From: Chrysomallon squamiferum
Taxonomy: Eukaryota > Mollusca > Gastropoda > Neomphalida > Peltospiridae
Direction of reading: 5' to 3'
DNA length: 64,000 bases
Assembly (NCBI GenBank): GCA_012295275.1
Contig: CM022677.1
Span: forward strand, 10,528,922 to 10,592,921
Shown piece after piece: positions 21,869-36,989 of this stretch. The stretch's first letter is position 1, and each line of letters starts with the position of its first letter. The position numbers and the translations under genes were made by a program. Below the pieces are notes generated by a model, which was given only the letters and a program-made list of their open reading frames with translations, was not told the DNA's origin and ran no database searches.

Positions 21869-23222
21869 TACTGAAGTGCACAAACTCCATATAGTCGTAA
21901 CGAACCAAAGGCAACCTTGTGTTGATGCGGCCAAAACACACCAAAAAACGTTATTCAGTATTTTGTGTGAATGTAGCTAAAAACACGATTTTCTTCAACT
22001 AGACATGAAATTTTGTTCATAGCAGTATAACAGTCATTGGTCATTGTGCAGAAAACATTTAGGTTTACAGAAAAACACAAGTAAAATGCCAAGATTGTCT
22101 GCATCACAACGAGAGTGAGCCATTGGTATGGCACAGATTGGGCTTGGAGCAGTCATATTGTTCAAACCTTTGGCTGCTCAAAGCAAACCATAAATAGTAT
22201 GCATATACGATTTAACCAGACTGACCAGACACATGATCGACCCAGAAGTAGAAGACCAAGGGTGACCACCACACGAGAAGACCAGTACTTGCGTGTTCTC
22301 CACTTACATAACAGGTTCATCACGGTGACGTGATCGGCATCAGCAGCATTGCCTCACTGCATCAGCAGGAACACAGTGATGAGGTGACAGCTTGCTGCTG
22401 GTATCCAGGCCTATAGACCATTTGGTGGGATGTCCTTGACCCGTCAACATCTTATGAATTGTCTATGCTGAGCAAGGACAGTACGTCGCTGGCAATGTTG
22501 TAACGGTACGAGTGCTCTTCACTGACGAAAGCTGCTTCGACATGTTTTGTGCAGAGTGAGAATATACAGACGTGGAGGTGAACAACTGGCTCCACAATGC
22601 ATTAAGAAGTCCAACCCTTTGGCGGTGGTGGTATCATTGTTTGTGGGGATCAGTAAACCCGTCTAGTCACCATCCAGGGAAACCTGGCAGCTCAGAGGTA
22701 TACTGAGCAAGTTTTGTAACCAGTTGTCCTTCCTTTCTTAAGTCCGGGGTTCAAATTGCAGCAAGAAAACGGCAGACCACATACTGCCAGAATCACTATT
22801 GACTTCTTTAACCACCATAACTTTCAACTGCTGTGTTGAACATCTATGGGACAAACTAGGAGCTGGAACAGGCCCTGCAAGAAGAGTGGACTTGGACCCC
22901 AAATAATGTCATCCAACAGCTGACGTTTTCAATGAGGAGGCGAGTACTGGCTTGTATCAATGCCATACAAGATACTGAGTATGTTTAATTCACTATTGTG
23001 ATAAACTGTCGGCTTTAAGTGGCAGTATCCTGATTTATATTTGCTTATGGAATTTTCCATTTATAACCCCCACATGTTTGAATGAAACATTGTTGCTGAA
23101 GAATGTTTGTGAAGACACAATCCTGGGTGACATATTGAGTATCAATACACATTTGATACATTTGCAAATGTTTTTGACTTATAGGAGTTATTCGTGATGG
23201 AAATTTTCATTTGTACTTCAGT
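21869..23222 (+). mobile_element. Degenerate Tc1/mariner-like transposon
   Basis: About 1.35 kb, the usual Tc1 size. 22115-22333 encodes the paired-like DNA-binding part (HIVQTFGCSKQTIN, then a DRPRSRRPRVTT AT-hook-like linker). Later fragments include VLFTDESCF (first catalytic Asp region), GGGGIIVCGD, QQENGRPHTAR (the family motif has QQDNA) and HLWDKLG. Stops and frameshifts break it. Candidate inverted ends: TACTGAAGTGCACAAA on the left against TTTGTACTTCAGT on the right; these are decayed, so the bounds are approximate. Confidence 0.8.
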
Positions 23223-24056
23223 GAACAAAGAACTGGGTGCATGATGATGTCTAATTAGAATTATTTTTATTCTAATTTTTTAATCTTTTTAGATCTTCAC
23301 TTTCTTACCCGGTATTCATATTTAAATAAATTAATCTCTTTTTTATTCCAGTTACTGAGTTTTAGAAGACCTGTGATCCAAGCACTTAATGTTTGACAAT
23401 ATATAAAAACAAAACAAAAATAGTAAGTAGTAGTAGTAGTAGTAGCAGTAGAAAATAAATAAAAAATAATTACGAAAACCTTCCTTCATTTTATCAGTTA
23501 CATTTCATAATTCTTTACAGTATATACATAAATATGCAAAACCATGTTAGCTGAAATGCGGATGCTGTGTACATAAATAAATAAATAAATAAATAAATAA
23601 GTATTGAATCTTATTGCTATAATTATGGTGTTACATTTCCAAGAAAGATTAAAATTAATGTTTATACAAAAATGTAAAAAAAACAAAAAAAAAACTAACA
23701 TAGATACTGCCGACAAAATACATCATTTTAATGATTGTGTTTGTATGAAAAATAATCATAGAGGTACATATACCCTTTCTCTCTCTCACTCTCTTTCGTT
23801 CTCTGTCATATACACATGATTGCATACACATGCACACACAGACACAAACTAAAAATGTATTAAAAATCAAAACTGAAATAATGCAAAGACAACAATTTCA
23901 GTTCCTTTTCTACCCATCAATTCTTAGTCGTCTACAGGCTTGTGTATGTTTATCAAAAAATATGATACGTGACAAGCAGACCAGCATACTGACACACAGC
24001 AGATGTACCCGGGACGCACTTCATTATGCATACATCCGGATACAGGGTGTGGTGCT
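23223..24056. other. Intergenic AT-rich DNA
   Basis: No supported exon. Contains AAAT and GTA tracts, and CT/CA-rich stretches near 23775-23850. Confidence 0.45.
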
Positions 24057-24066
24057 CATAAAAAAC
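24057..24066 (+). promoter_or_regulatory. Candidate TATA-like box for copy D
   Basis: CATAAAAAAC lies about 30 bases before a GC-richer stretch that leads to a strong donor (gtaagt at 24155). Its position fits a promoter for a 5' UTR exon at about 24085-24154. Inferred only. Confidence 0.35.
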
Positions 24067-24084
24067 ACACGCAGAGAAACGCCT

Positions 24085-24154
24085 TACAGACTACATCAAC
24101 AAAAAGCAACATCAATTTCATCTTCTTTCATTTTATTAGCACGAATTTGAAGAG
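24085..24154 (+). other. Candidate 5' UTR exon of copy D
   Basis: Ends in agag/gtaagt. The next exon starts at a clear acceptor (atattttcag, 24533) upstream of the leader ATG. The same arrangement (UTR exon, then leader exon) is seen in copy C and at 63471/63750. The start is a guess. Confidence 0.4.
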
Positions 24155-24533
24155 GTAAGTGATAACATTGTATGTATTTTTATTTTAATACGATTTATTT
24201 TTTAAAACTTTCAGGTCTGATTATTAAATGTGTTGAAGTATCAAGATATATATATAGAGAGATATATTAAATAAAAAATATTTGCTTATTCTGTTTTTAA
24301 TTTTTTAATTTATTTATTTAATTTCTTATTTACGTTTTTGTTGCTGTATTTCATTCATAAAATTAGAACTTTGTCAGTAATATAAATATGTCTACTTTCT
24401 TCTAACTTATTTATTATCAATTAATTATTTATTTATTTCCTTATTTCTTGCTCCAATTATACTAATGACATTTTCTAGACTTTTCAAACAAAAATAAATA
24501 TTTATTTATTAATTTTATTTGCTATATTTTCAG

Positions 24534-24615
24534 CAGATGCAGAAGAAATCTTAAAAGAAAATGTTTGTCACGTGTCTAATTTTTGTCGTTGTTGCGCATG
24601 TTCATAATATCCATG
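24534..24615 (+). CDS. Copy D leader (signal peptide) exon
   Basis: ATG at 24561-24563 in an AAAATG context. It encodes MFVTCLIFVVVAHVHNIH and leaves in phase 1 at donor gtaata. The hydrophobic core LIFVVVA fits a secretory signal peptide, and phase 1 matches all family module exons. Confidence 0.7.
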
Positions 24616-24833
24616 GTAATAATATTTAAAATTTATCTTTTCTTCCTTATAAATGAAAATAATAATAAATGTCACTATAAAAATATTCTTGTTTTCTCTC
24701 TCGGTCTTGGTCTATCTGTTTCTACTTGTTTTTGTTTTTGTTCTTTTATTTTCACATATATTTATTTATCTGTTTATTTATTTTGTCAGTCTGACTATCT
24801 TTATCAGTTTCATATATATATATATATATATAT

Positions 24834-24874
<41 letters not shown>

Positions 24875-25361
24875 CGAAATAAAAATAGAAAGGTAAATAG
24901 ATATGTGTATGTATGTGTGTGTGTGTGAGTGTGTTCCAAACCATATTACAGACTGGGTTTAAAATCTATAGAACGTAAATATATTTTACTGTTCTTTAGG
25001 TTCTTTTTTTCTGTTTCCTTTTTTTCCCATTGCACCATCATTTGGAGACTCCATTGTGAATTATCTCAATATGAAACCAGCACAAATTAATTTTTATATT
25101 GTATTAATTAATTAATTAATTAATTATTTTATTTTAATTTTTTTGTTATATTACACTATATTACATTAATATTTATAATTTTTTATATTTATTTATTTAT
25201 TGAATATTATTAATTAATTAATTTATTTATTTAATTTTGAAGATTATTTTATTATTTTTTTAATTTTATTTTAATTAATTATTTATTGTTTATTTCATAT
25301 TAAATTTATATTTTTTATATTTATATATTTATTTATTTATTTATTTATTTATTTATTTCAG

Positions 25362-25502
25362 GTATTGTAGATTTGGGTGAGAAATGTTATTCTAACAGCA
25401 ACTGTTTTGAAAACGCGGTATGTGCTGTAGTTGATGGTGTCAAGAAATGTAGATGTAAAACTGGAACCATCCCGTCAGACAATTTCCAGAGTTGTCTTGC
25501 AA
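25362..25502 (+). CDS. Copy D 7-Cys-type exon, open but one Cys lost
   Basis: 141 nt, acceptor tatttcag, donor gttagt, phase 1-1, no stop. Closest to gene A 1650-1790. The stretch ARVGCVKKC is AVVDGVKKC here, so the fourth Cys is gone. Confidence 0.7.
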
Positions 25503-25676
25503 GTTAGTAAATTTATTACTTATATAGTACTAGTAGTTTTTGTAGTGTAGTTGTTGTAATAGTAGCAGCTACAAGGACCCTAAGATATAATTTCTCATAA
25601 GACAGAGATAATTGCTAAAAATACGACTGAAGTATTGTTATTAAGATTTTGTAAACCACTCTCAGTTCTTCTGTGG

Positions 25677-25838
25677 TGATGATCTAGTTTGTAACAACAG
25701 TGTCTGCAGTTGTAAAGATGGCTTTTGAGTTGCTACTTTGCTTGAACATAAAACGTTCATTCTGCGAGGATACTCTATACGAAATGAAATGAAATTATGT
25801 ACGTTTTATTATGTATTTAATAACCACAACAAACCAGG
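25677..25838 (+). pseudogene. Copy D fused remnant of double exon and mucin exon end
   Basis: It starts inside the second module (DDLVCNNSVCSC), meets TGA at 25726, continues through the old exon end, then carries ACAACAAACCAG/gtaagt, equal to the gene A mucin exon end. This marks a deletion joining two exons. Confidence 0.7.
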
Positions 25839-25976
25839 TAAGTTCATTAACCTTTTATTTTCTTCAGTTACTAAATCATTTTTAATAAGTTTAAATAAAG
25901 TATACAAAAATATGAGTCATCTTTAAATATATATATATATGTTTGTTTGTTTGTTTATTTATTTATTTACCTTCAG

Positions 25977-26117
25977 TGCCCATGAACTTGGACCATGTCT
26001 GCACAGATGATAGTTCTTGTCCAATCAATTCTGTCTGTCGTATTTCAAACTGCAAAAGACGTTGTGTGTGTAAACCAGGATACACAGAAGCCAATCAGAA
26101 CTCAGCTTGCATTAAAG
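25977..26117 (+). CDS. Copy D 7-Cys module exon, intact
   Basis: 141 nt, phase 1-1, all seven Cys present, donor gtaaga. Differs from gene A 6933-7073 at only a few bases. Confidence 0.75.
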
Positions 26118-26515
26118 GTAAGATTAGAATAATGAGAATAGCAATGTGGTATTACAATGAATTACATTGGTATTAATGAAGAACTTAGAAAGTTTTATCA
26201 TTTATTTTCTCATTAGTCAGAAAATAGGTACAATTCTTTTGGTCATATACCTGTACTATTTGAGCATATTGTAAAAAGAAATTAGGTTAGCGATAATATT
26301 AACTTATTTACTTATATATTTTCATATTTATATATTCATAAAATTAATTACTTATATTTTCCATTTGTGAAGAAGAATAGCATCAATTTAAGGTTGATTA
26401 GCAGTAAATATGTATAACTTATCTTGGAATTGTGATATATTTATATATCTATATCTAGATCTAAATATGTGTGTGAGTGTGTGTGATTATATACAGACAT
26501 ATAAACTCTTTATAT

Positions 26516-26715
26516 NNNNNNNNNNNNNNNNNNNNNNNNNNNNNNNNNNNNNNNNNNNNNNNNNNNNNNNNNNNNNNNNNNNNNNNNNNNNNNNNNNNNN
26601 NNNNNNNNNNNNNNNNNNNNNNNNNNNNNNNNNNNNNNNNNNNNNNNNNNNNNNNNNNNNNNNNNNNNNNNNNNNNNNNNNNNNNNNNNNNNNNNNNNNN
26701 NNNNNNNNNNNNNNN
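26516..26715. other. Assembly gap, 200 N
   Basis: Exactly 200 N, a typical placeholder length, so true distance and even adjacency across it are uncertain. It interrupts copy D. Confidence 0.95.
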
Positions 26716-27307
26716 TACTGCTATCAATGCTTGTTGTTGCTGTTGTTGCTGCTATGCTATCATGCTGTTGTTGTTGCTGTTGTTACTGCTACTATCATGC
26801 TGTTATTACTGTTGTTATACTACTATCATACTGTTGTTGCTGTTATACTACTATCATACTGTTGTGCTGTTATTATGCCTATCATTGTTGCTACTACTAT
26901 CATACTGTTATTACTGTTATTACTACTACTATCATACTGTTATTACTGTTATTACTACTACTATCATACTGTTATTACTGTTATTACTACTACTATCATA
27001 CTGTTATTACTGTTATTACTACTACTATCATACTGTTATTACCACTACTATCATACTGTTATTACTACTACTATCATACTGTTATTACTGTTATTACTAC
27101 TACTATCATACTGTTATTACTGTTATTACTACTACTATCATACTGTTATTACTGTTATTACTACTACTATCATACTGTTATTACCACTACTATCATACTG
27201 TTATTACTGTTATTACTACTACTATCATACTGTTATTACTGTTATTACTACTACTATCATCCTTATTACCAGTGTTACTGCTAAGTTACCTGCTACTACT
27301 ACCACTG

Positions 27308-27340
<33 letters not shown>
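26716..27340 (+). repeat. 32-bp trinucleotide-rich minisatellite beside the gap
   Basis: Unit close to CTACTACTATCATACTGTTA plus TTACTGTTAT, spacing 32 bp, preceded by GTTGCTGTTGCTG. Because 32 is not a multiple of 3, all three frames stay open; the long open frames (Leu/Tyr/Thr runs) are artefacts. The gap probably falls inside this array. Confidence 0.85.
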
Positions 27341-29774
<2,434 letters not shown>

Positions 29775-30560
29775 GGGTCAGGGTTAGAAATAGACTTTGC
29801 ATAAGAATTAAAGTTAGGCACTTCTTTAGCGTCAGAGTTAGGGCTTAAGGTTAGGGTTAGGGTTCGGGCTCGGGTTATGTAAATTTTATTATGAGGGTTA
29901 TGATAATGTGGAAATAATTTTAGGCTCACGATTAGAAGTAGCGTTAAGAATCAAGGATCGGGACTTGAGTAAGATTAGGTTTAGAAGTTCGGCTGTGGTT
30001 AGCTTTAGGATGAGGGTTAGGGTTAGGATTAGGGTTAGTGTTAGTGTTAGGATTATTCAAAGTTTATTATGAGTCTTATGATAATCTGCAAAACAGTTTT
30101 ATGATCAGAGTTAGTATTAGTGTTAGGGATAGAGTCGGGGTTAGGCTTAGGGTTAGGATTAAGGTTAGGGTTAGGGTTAATTTAGGGTTAGGGTAAGGGT
30201 TAAGGTGATGTTTATTTAAAGATTATTATCAGTGTTACGATAATATGCAAAATAATTTTAGGGTCACCATTAGGAGGAGCGTTAATGTAAAAATCCACGT
30301 TGTGGACTTAGTTAGGATTAGGTTTAGAATTTGAGCTAGGGTTAGGTTAGGTTAGGGTTAGGTTAGGGTTAAGATTAGGGTTATTGTTTGGGTTAGACTT
30401 AGGATTACGGTAGTGTGGAAAATAGTTTTAGGTCAGAGTTAGAGATAGGGCTCAATGTTAGGGATATTGTAAATATTACTATGAATGTTATAATAATAAT
30501 AAAAATAATTTTAGCATCATCATTAGAAGTAGCCTTTGCGTAAGAATTAAGGTTTGAGGG
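29775..30560 (+). repeat. Degenerate telomere-like (TTAGGG) satellite
   Basis: Many TTAGGG/TTAGGGT hexamers mixed with a longer unit of about 160-180 bp marked by TTATTATGAGGGTTATGATAAT-like blocks (near 29885, 30062, 30220, and weaker near 30475), each followed by an AATTTTAGG(G/C)TCA-like block. Confidence 0.75.
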
Positions 30561-31892
30561 TATTGGCATTAAAATTACCTCACGTCATTAGTTTTACACT
30601 ATCAACAAATTCTACCATGTATAAACAAAATTCTAAGACGAAGATGTTGTAAAAATGAAACTAACTTCGTCCTTCAGCAAGCATCATATTATTATTTTAG
30701 ATGTCATAATATGCGACAGTTTTGGCAGCCGGAAAATAACGATGATCCCAAATAAATCTTTCTTTGAAAAATGATTTAAATTGAGATTGATAAAAACGAA
30801 TTATCAGATATTTTCTTTTTAGGTGCAGCGTCACGTAATATACCAGACAAACAGAAAGATCCATTTGCTGTATTCATCAACCTGTAATTAATTATCACAT
30901 TTTCCTGTAATAAAGCCTTCTGATAAAATCACCACCACTGTTTATGTGACAAATTTATTATCGAGTGATTTTTAACTCGTTACAGTCATGCAGAAACAGT
31001 GGTAAGATTTGTGGCCTCTTCCTTATGAAACCGGAAAGTATAATCAGAAATATGGAGGACCTTCTATAGTAATATTAAATAACAAATTATGTTCAGAGTT
31101 ATTAAAGTAATTAATAAAATATTAAGTTATTTTCGTTGATTTTAACTTTCGTTGTATAAACTGCGCTTCTGATAACTTGAGAATAAATGACCAAAACGTG
31201 ACTTTTCTTCTTTTTTAAAAACTTTTTCAGTATATTTTAACCTTGAGATATCCCGTTTATTTTGTAATAGGAGCACTGTTCATAAACGTGAATTGACACT
31301 GAGCAAAAATGATATAAAATATAGGTTATTTAAACCAAATCTCAGTGTATTCATTAAAACAGCTCTACTGGCAGTAATTATAAACTTTGCATTAAATACA
31401 TTTGCAGAAAATGATTCATCCTATTAAAGTATATTAATTTACACTACTGCTAGGAACTAAAGGATAATTACTGTTGTGACATTCAAGTTAATAGAAAATT
31501 AGACTTTTAGACAAAAAGTGAAGATTAATTACAGACTGATGGTATGAATCAACATGAACCTTTTAAAGTGAAATGCTTAATCGCTTTAAATTAATGTGGT
31601 TTACACAACATATTTAACAAATAATTAGATGTGCAAGGCTACAAAATCAAGACAGGTGAGATACATTTTTTTTTATTCAACAAATATTATCTGTAAGTAA
31701 GTCTTCTACAGTCAGAACAGAACATTAACAAGTTGAGAATAAATTTTATTATGTATCACAGTTTATTATGAATAAACTGAGTTTCTAGAGTCATAATAAT
31801 GTTTCATTAATAAGTTGAGAATAAAATATATTAATGTGAGTTATTGTTGTGTAAATGAATAAACTTGTTTCATTTTATTTTTCATTTTTTTA

Positions 31893-31947
<55 letters not shown>

Positions 31948-34900
31948 TTATTATTATTAAGGACTTTTCTTTATTTTATTTTATTTATTTTATTTTATTA
32001 TTATTATTTTTAATATACAAACAAAAAAAACACCACAACAATCCAACATTCACCTCAGTACTCATTTATAATTTTAATAAATAATAATAATAATAATTAT
32101 TACAGATAAACCTGAATTTAATCATATGTCATGTTAATAATAAAAATACTGACAGTGAATACAACGTAAATTCCGACGCGCAGTCTTTCTTCAGATATCT
32201 TTAGAAATGTAATTCTCAGTTTGTCAGTATAACCGTTGTGACTCTAAAAGCCTTCTCTCCATCTGCAATCTTAATACCGTATAAATTATCCAGAGAATTT
32301 TATATATAATAAATAAATTGTGAAAAAAAAAAAAAAAAAATAATAATAATAATAATAATAACACACATATACTCACACAATTCCTTAGTTGTTATTAAAG
32401 TTTAATTTTTTTTATCACTTAACCTGTTCTATAATTCTCGATTTACACTGATTCTACATTCTGTCATATTAACTGCGCTCCTACTAAACATGATTTTTTT
32501 TTTTCATAAATAAAAATGAAATATTTACTCTATTTATACGGCGTTATTTGATTTTAATAACCTTATATCACCTTTCTTTTCTGTATTCTCTGATTGTTAA
32601 ATACAAAATGTTTGACATTATACAGCGCCTTTTTTCACAATAATATGTGGGTAAGTAACAGAAAACAACATTGCGCCGTTTCTTAAACTAAATTTTGATA
32701 ACCTTGACATAGTCGAAAAATAAAATGTTATTTTCAGTTACAGCACAGAAGATTTTGATATATTTTATTAAAAACGGCATTAACTTGATAAGATGAATAA
32801 TTTTCTGCAGATAACTCGTGCCTGTCTGACTTTTCCTATTGTTAATAGAAAAGTATATCAATTAATTTTCTGAAAGGAAATATTTCTACTATAAAATAAG
32901 AATATAATTACCGAGATATTCAGTTTTGCACCTAATAAAAAGAAATAAACGGAGAAGTCTGGGAAAAGGGAAACTTATTAATGTATTTTCACTCAGTCAT
33001 TCTGTATTTTATCTATATTTATCTATTATTATTATTATATTCAGAGGTGATCTAATATAATGAAATATTAATTTTCGAGGTAAACAACAAAAGTTCTTGA
33101 TTTTTTAAATGTGTTTTGATAATGACGTGTAAAAATATCAGTGTTAAACAGCAGTACAGTTATTATAAGATTCAGGTAATTTTCGCTCATTATCTCAATT
33201 TATTCCTGTAAACTGCTGGTAGTAAAATAAAACGTAAATTCTGTCCAACGTTCTCAAATTATCTTCAGAAAACTACGCTCCTAGAAACTAAATATGATAT
33301 TTATGTCATTAATTCTCGAATATAAATTGCTGAGATTCCATTAATGTAGCAGCTAGGTTTTAAAGTTATACTATTCTGTTTTTTACAAAATATTTTTAAA
33401 GTTTTGTAGACGACGTATGGATAGGCATGTTTTATTGTTGTTTTTTATTATATAACTTACAAATTATAACAATAATACAGTAGACATCTCCTAGTAGAAT
33501 AAAATATTTTAAAAATTTTGTATTGTTTATGATATGGATAGACATAAATTTAATTTAAACATCACGTTATTTTCAATCAATTTATGATATAAACGTCGTT
33601 TTATGACAAAATCTCCTCGCGTTTTACAAAACAGAAAACTTCACTCAAATCTCTCTGTGAATTTTAATTTTAATGTCGTTTTATTTGAAAAATTGTTTAT
33701 GATTCAAAACAAGTGATAAATCATAATTCAAAATTATTTTTATTTATTTTTTTTTTTTTTGTAGAGAAGAAACAACTTTATTTAACATAAACGTCACAAT
33801 GGTTTATATATATATCTAATTATGTTATATATTTCTGAATTTACAAAACAGAAAACTGAATGCCACTATAAAATAAAAGGTTAGATTCAGATTAAAGTGA
33901 TTTTGATTAACAACAGAACAGTTTTCACTAGCAAAATTAAATTTTAAATAAGAATCCACTCATGTTTGTTGATACGTTGATAATACATGATGTTAAGGAA
34001 TAATATTTATCTTGTCATCATGAGCGCAGTTTTCACAGGTAATTTGAAACTGAACGGCGACATTTACTAACGCTATCAAGATTATTCTTGAAAAGCCGAT
34101 AATATTCCTTTAGCTGTATCCAAGATTATACTGACAGTTTATATATATATATATATTATGATGGAAAACATAGGTAAACGTAATAAAATATCGATGTAAA
34201 CAATGGTACTTTTACTACAATTTATTCGCATAAGCTGCAAAGCTGGTAGTAAATTAAAAACGTAAATTCCGTCCAGTAGTCTCAAATTACCTTGAGAAAT
34301 CTGCACTCACACAAATTAAATATAAATTATAAATATATTGTCAATATCTAACTGATTCAAATTGCATAAGCCGTACAAATAAAGAAAATAACGTTATTTT
34401 TTTAATGACGTCTCATTTTTATCCGTATAAACTTTGCCAGGTACTAGACATTTTTTTAAATATATATATATCTCATAAACAATTAAAAAAAGAAACACCA
34501 TAAGCTAAGCTTATCCAGAAGCGCAGTTTCTAAAGCAAAGTGTAGAATCAGGGTAAATAATATGATATTTTATATTCATTTCACAATGTTCACCTTTTCC
34601 TCTATTTTTTATTTAACATTATCTTAGCCTCGGAAACTTGTTTTCTAGGTAGACTGTAAAACTGATGACGTAATCGAGACATCGCGTGTCACTTTGCGTC
34701 TGCTACAAATAAACGGAAAGATAATTGATAATTTTAAATAAGAAATATTTACTTGTTGACAGTACTATACAAAACCAAAGCAGATATCATACGATGAAAC
34801 CTACAGAACCCTCAGTAATGGGTCTAGGTTCCTGTAAAATGTACATTCATTTTTATTTTCATAAATAACAGAAAATAAGTTATCAACGTTACAAAAGTAA

Positions 34901-35139
34901 TTTAAAATAATTAATTTTATTTATAACCCTGAAACAATAAGTTTTATGGGAGAGACACAGAAAGTATATAAACTATTAGGGAGATGTACAAAAAGAAGTT
35001 GTTTAAGATTTGTATATATATGAAACATACACAGTCACGTACATACCGTTTGAGAAAAAATCGACGTATTAAAGGAACTTTAGACAAAATCTTACTAATA
35101 TTATAAAATATATGGGAGTAATATACACATACACACACG

Positions 35140-35257
<118 letters not shown>

Positions 35258-36295
35258 TTTCTAGTTCATAAGTCGGTATAAAAGTGTTCAAGTGACTGTC
35301 AAAAACGAAGAACTGGGTTTCTTTGTACCCTCAACTTTGGAGCAGTTATTTTTGGCGTGCTGTGAATACATACTTTATTTACTTACACATTTATTTATTT
35401 ACCTTTCCACACACTTTCTTATTTAAAATGTTTCCATTTTTTAATCTATTATTTTTCCTCTTTATTGTTATTTCAGTTTATATATTTTACTTGTGTTTTG
35501 TGTTTGTAGAATGTGAAACAGCATAGTGTGTGTGTGTGTGTGTGTGTGTGTGCAGAAGAAAATTTGGATATGTATGTGTTTTCAGAGGGCATGGTAGGAG
35601 AAATAGATGCAAACATAGAGAGACAGATGTGAATGTGAAAGGATGAGTTGGTACATACATGTTATCTGTGAGAAAGAGTTAATGTTTTGTTGTCAAATAA
35701 CTGCTGCATATGAAAGACAGTGTCCGTGTTTATGTATAAATAAATACAAGTTCAATGTTATTTGATGGTTGTTGTCTTTTCAAAAACCAAAGAAAAATGA
35801 TATAAAAATAGAGATAAAAAACAGAATTATTAACTGGATTATTTTAATAATTTATTCTTATATTATTGATTTTGAATTGTTATTAACATTAAAAGACATT
35901 TGTAGATAGCTGAAACTAATCAGATTAAAAACTAATTTTAGCACTATTAAAAAAGTCTTTTTTGAAAAAAAGATTTGCAGTAATTTTTATTTTAAAATAA
36001 AAATAATAATAAAATTTAAAGAATTAAAAATTAATTTGCTTTGATTATGGCGTCATTATGACAGCCTGTGATATTATCAAATAAAAGTGAAATGGGTTCA
36101 TAGTACAAAATCTTTAAGGCTTATATCACAGTAATTTATAATTGGAATGCATTGTTAGAAAAGTGGTCTTTAGTTTTGTCTTAAAATGCACATTTTTGAA
36201 ATAAATTTGTACATGTTGTATGAAAATTCATTGTTTTTACTAAAAAAGGTAAATAACTTTAACGTGTTTGTAAATATACAAAAAAGACTGAGTGG

Positions 36296-36298
<3 letters not shown>

Positions 36299-36372
<74 letters not shown>
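36299..36372 (+). repeat. (GA)n microsatellite
   Basis: About 74 bp of GA in a gene-free region. Confidence 0.93.
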
Positions 36373-36375
<3 letters not shown>

Positions 36376-36989
36376 ATGTTTGTTTTCCTAACTCAAATAA
36401 GAAGTATATATATAAATAATGATTATGTCAGGTTATCTTTTGCTAGTTGACAACAAATACACAAGACGTTGATCAATATATACATAATAAAAATAAAAAC
36501 ACACAAAGACTATTTTTTCTTTATTTATTTTTGTTTTAAATTGTTTGAATGTGCCTTAACATGTATATTTTATTGTTAAGCAAAAACTCCAAACATTGCT
36601 AAAAATATTTAAAATACTGAATTTGCATAATCTTTCAATATCTGTTAGAATAAAAAATGAAAATTTGAATCTGAAAGCTGGAGAAATACTGACTATAATT
36701 CTTAAAAGCAAAGATTGTAAGGGACTATTTGAATTACTTTGTTTGTTGTCATATGCATTTCTGAAGTTTTACCAGATTTCCTTGTGTCTGTATTAGGACC
36801 CCTGCTACTTACTTAAGTAAACAAGTTTCTTTCTCCAGATGATAACTTGTGCAGGGCAATTGCTAGTGATGTCTACCAATTACACCATAATAAAACATGA
36901 GGGCTTATTTTTGTACAAACAAACCAGCTTTAATTTCTATGCAGCTTGGAAACATTAAATACCAATATGTACTTCATTTTTTAGAGACC

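Larger units (their letters stand above)
24534..26117 (+). pseudogene. Copy D: partial/deleted paralogue of gene A running into the gap
   Basis: Leader exon 24534-24615, intact 7-Cys exon 25362-25502, a 3' fragment of the double exon (about 25677-25800) with TGA at 25726-25728, a trace of the mucin exon end and donor (aaccacaacaaaccag/gtaagt at about 25838), then intact 7-Cys exon 25977-26117. Intron DNA also matches gene A: 24990-25140 matches 1430-1550, and 26165-26370 matches 7755-7960. Relative to gene A, a deletion removed the first module of the double exon and almost all the mucin exon. It may be a pseudogene or a shortened gene using only intact exons; the gap hides the rest. Confidence 0.7.
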
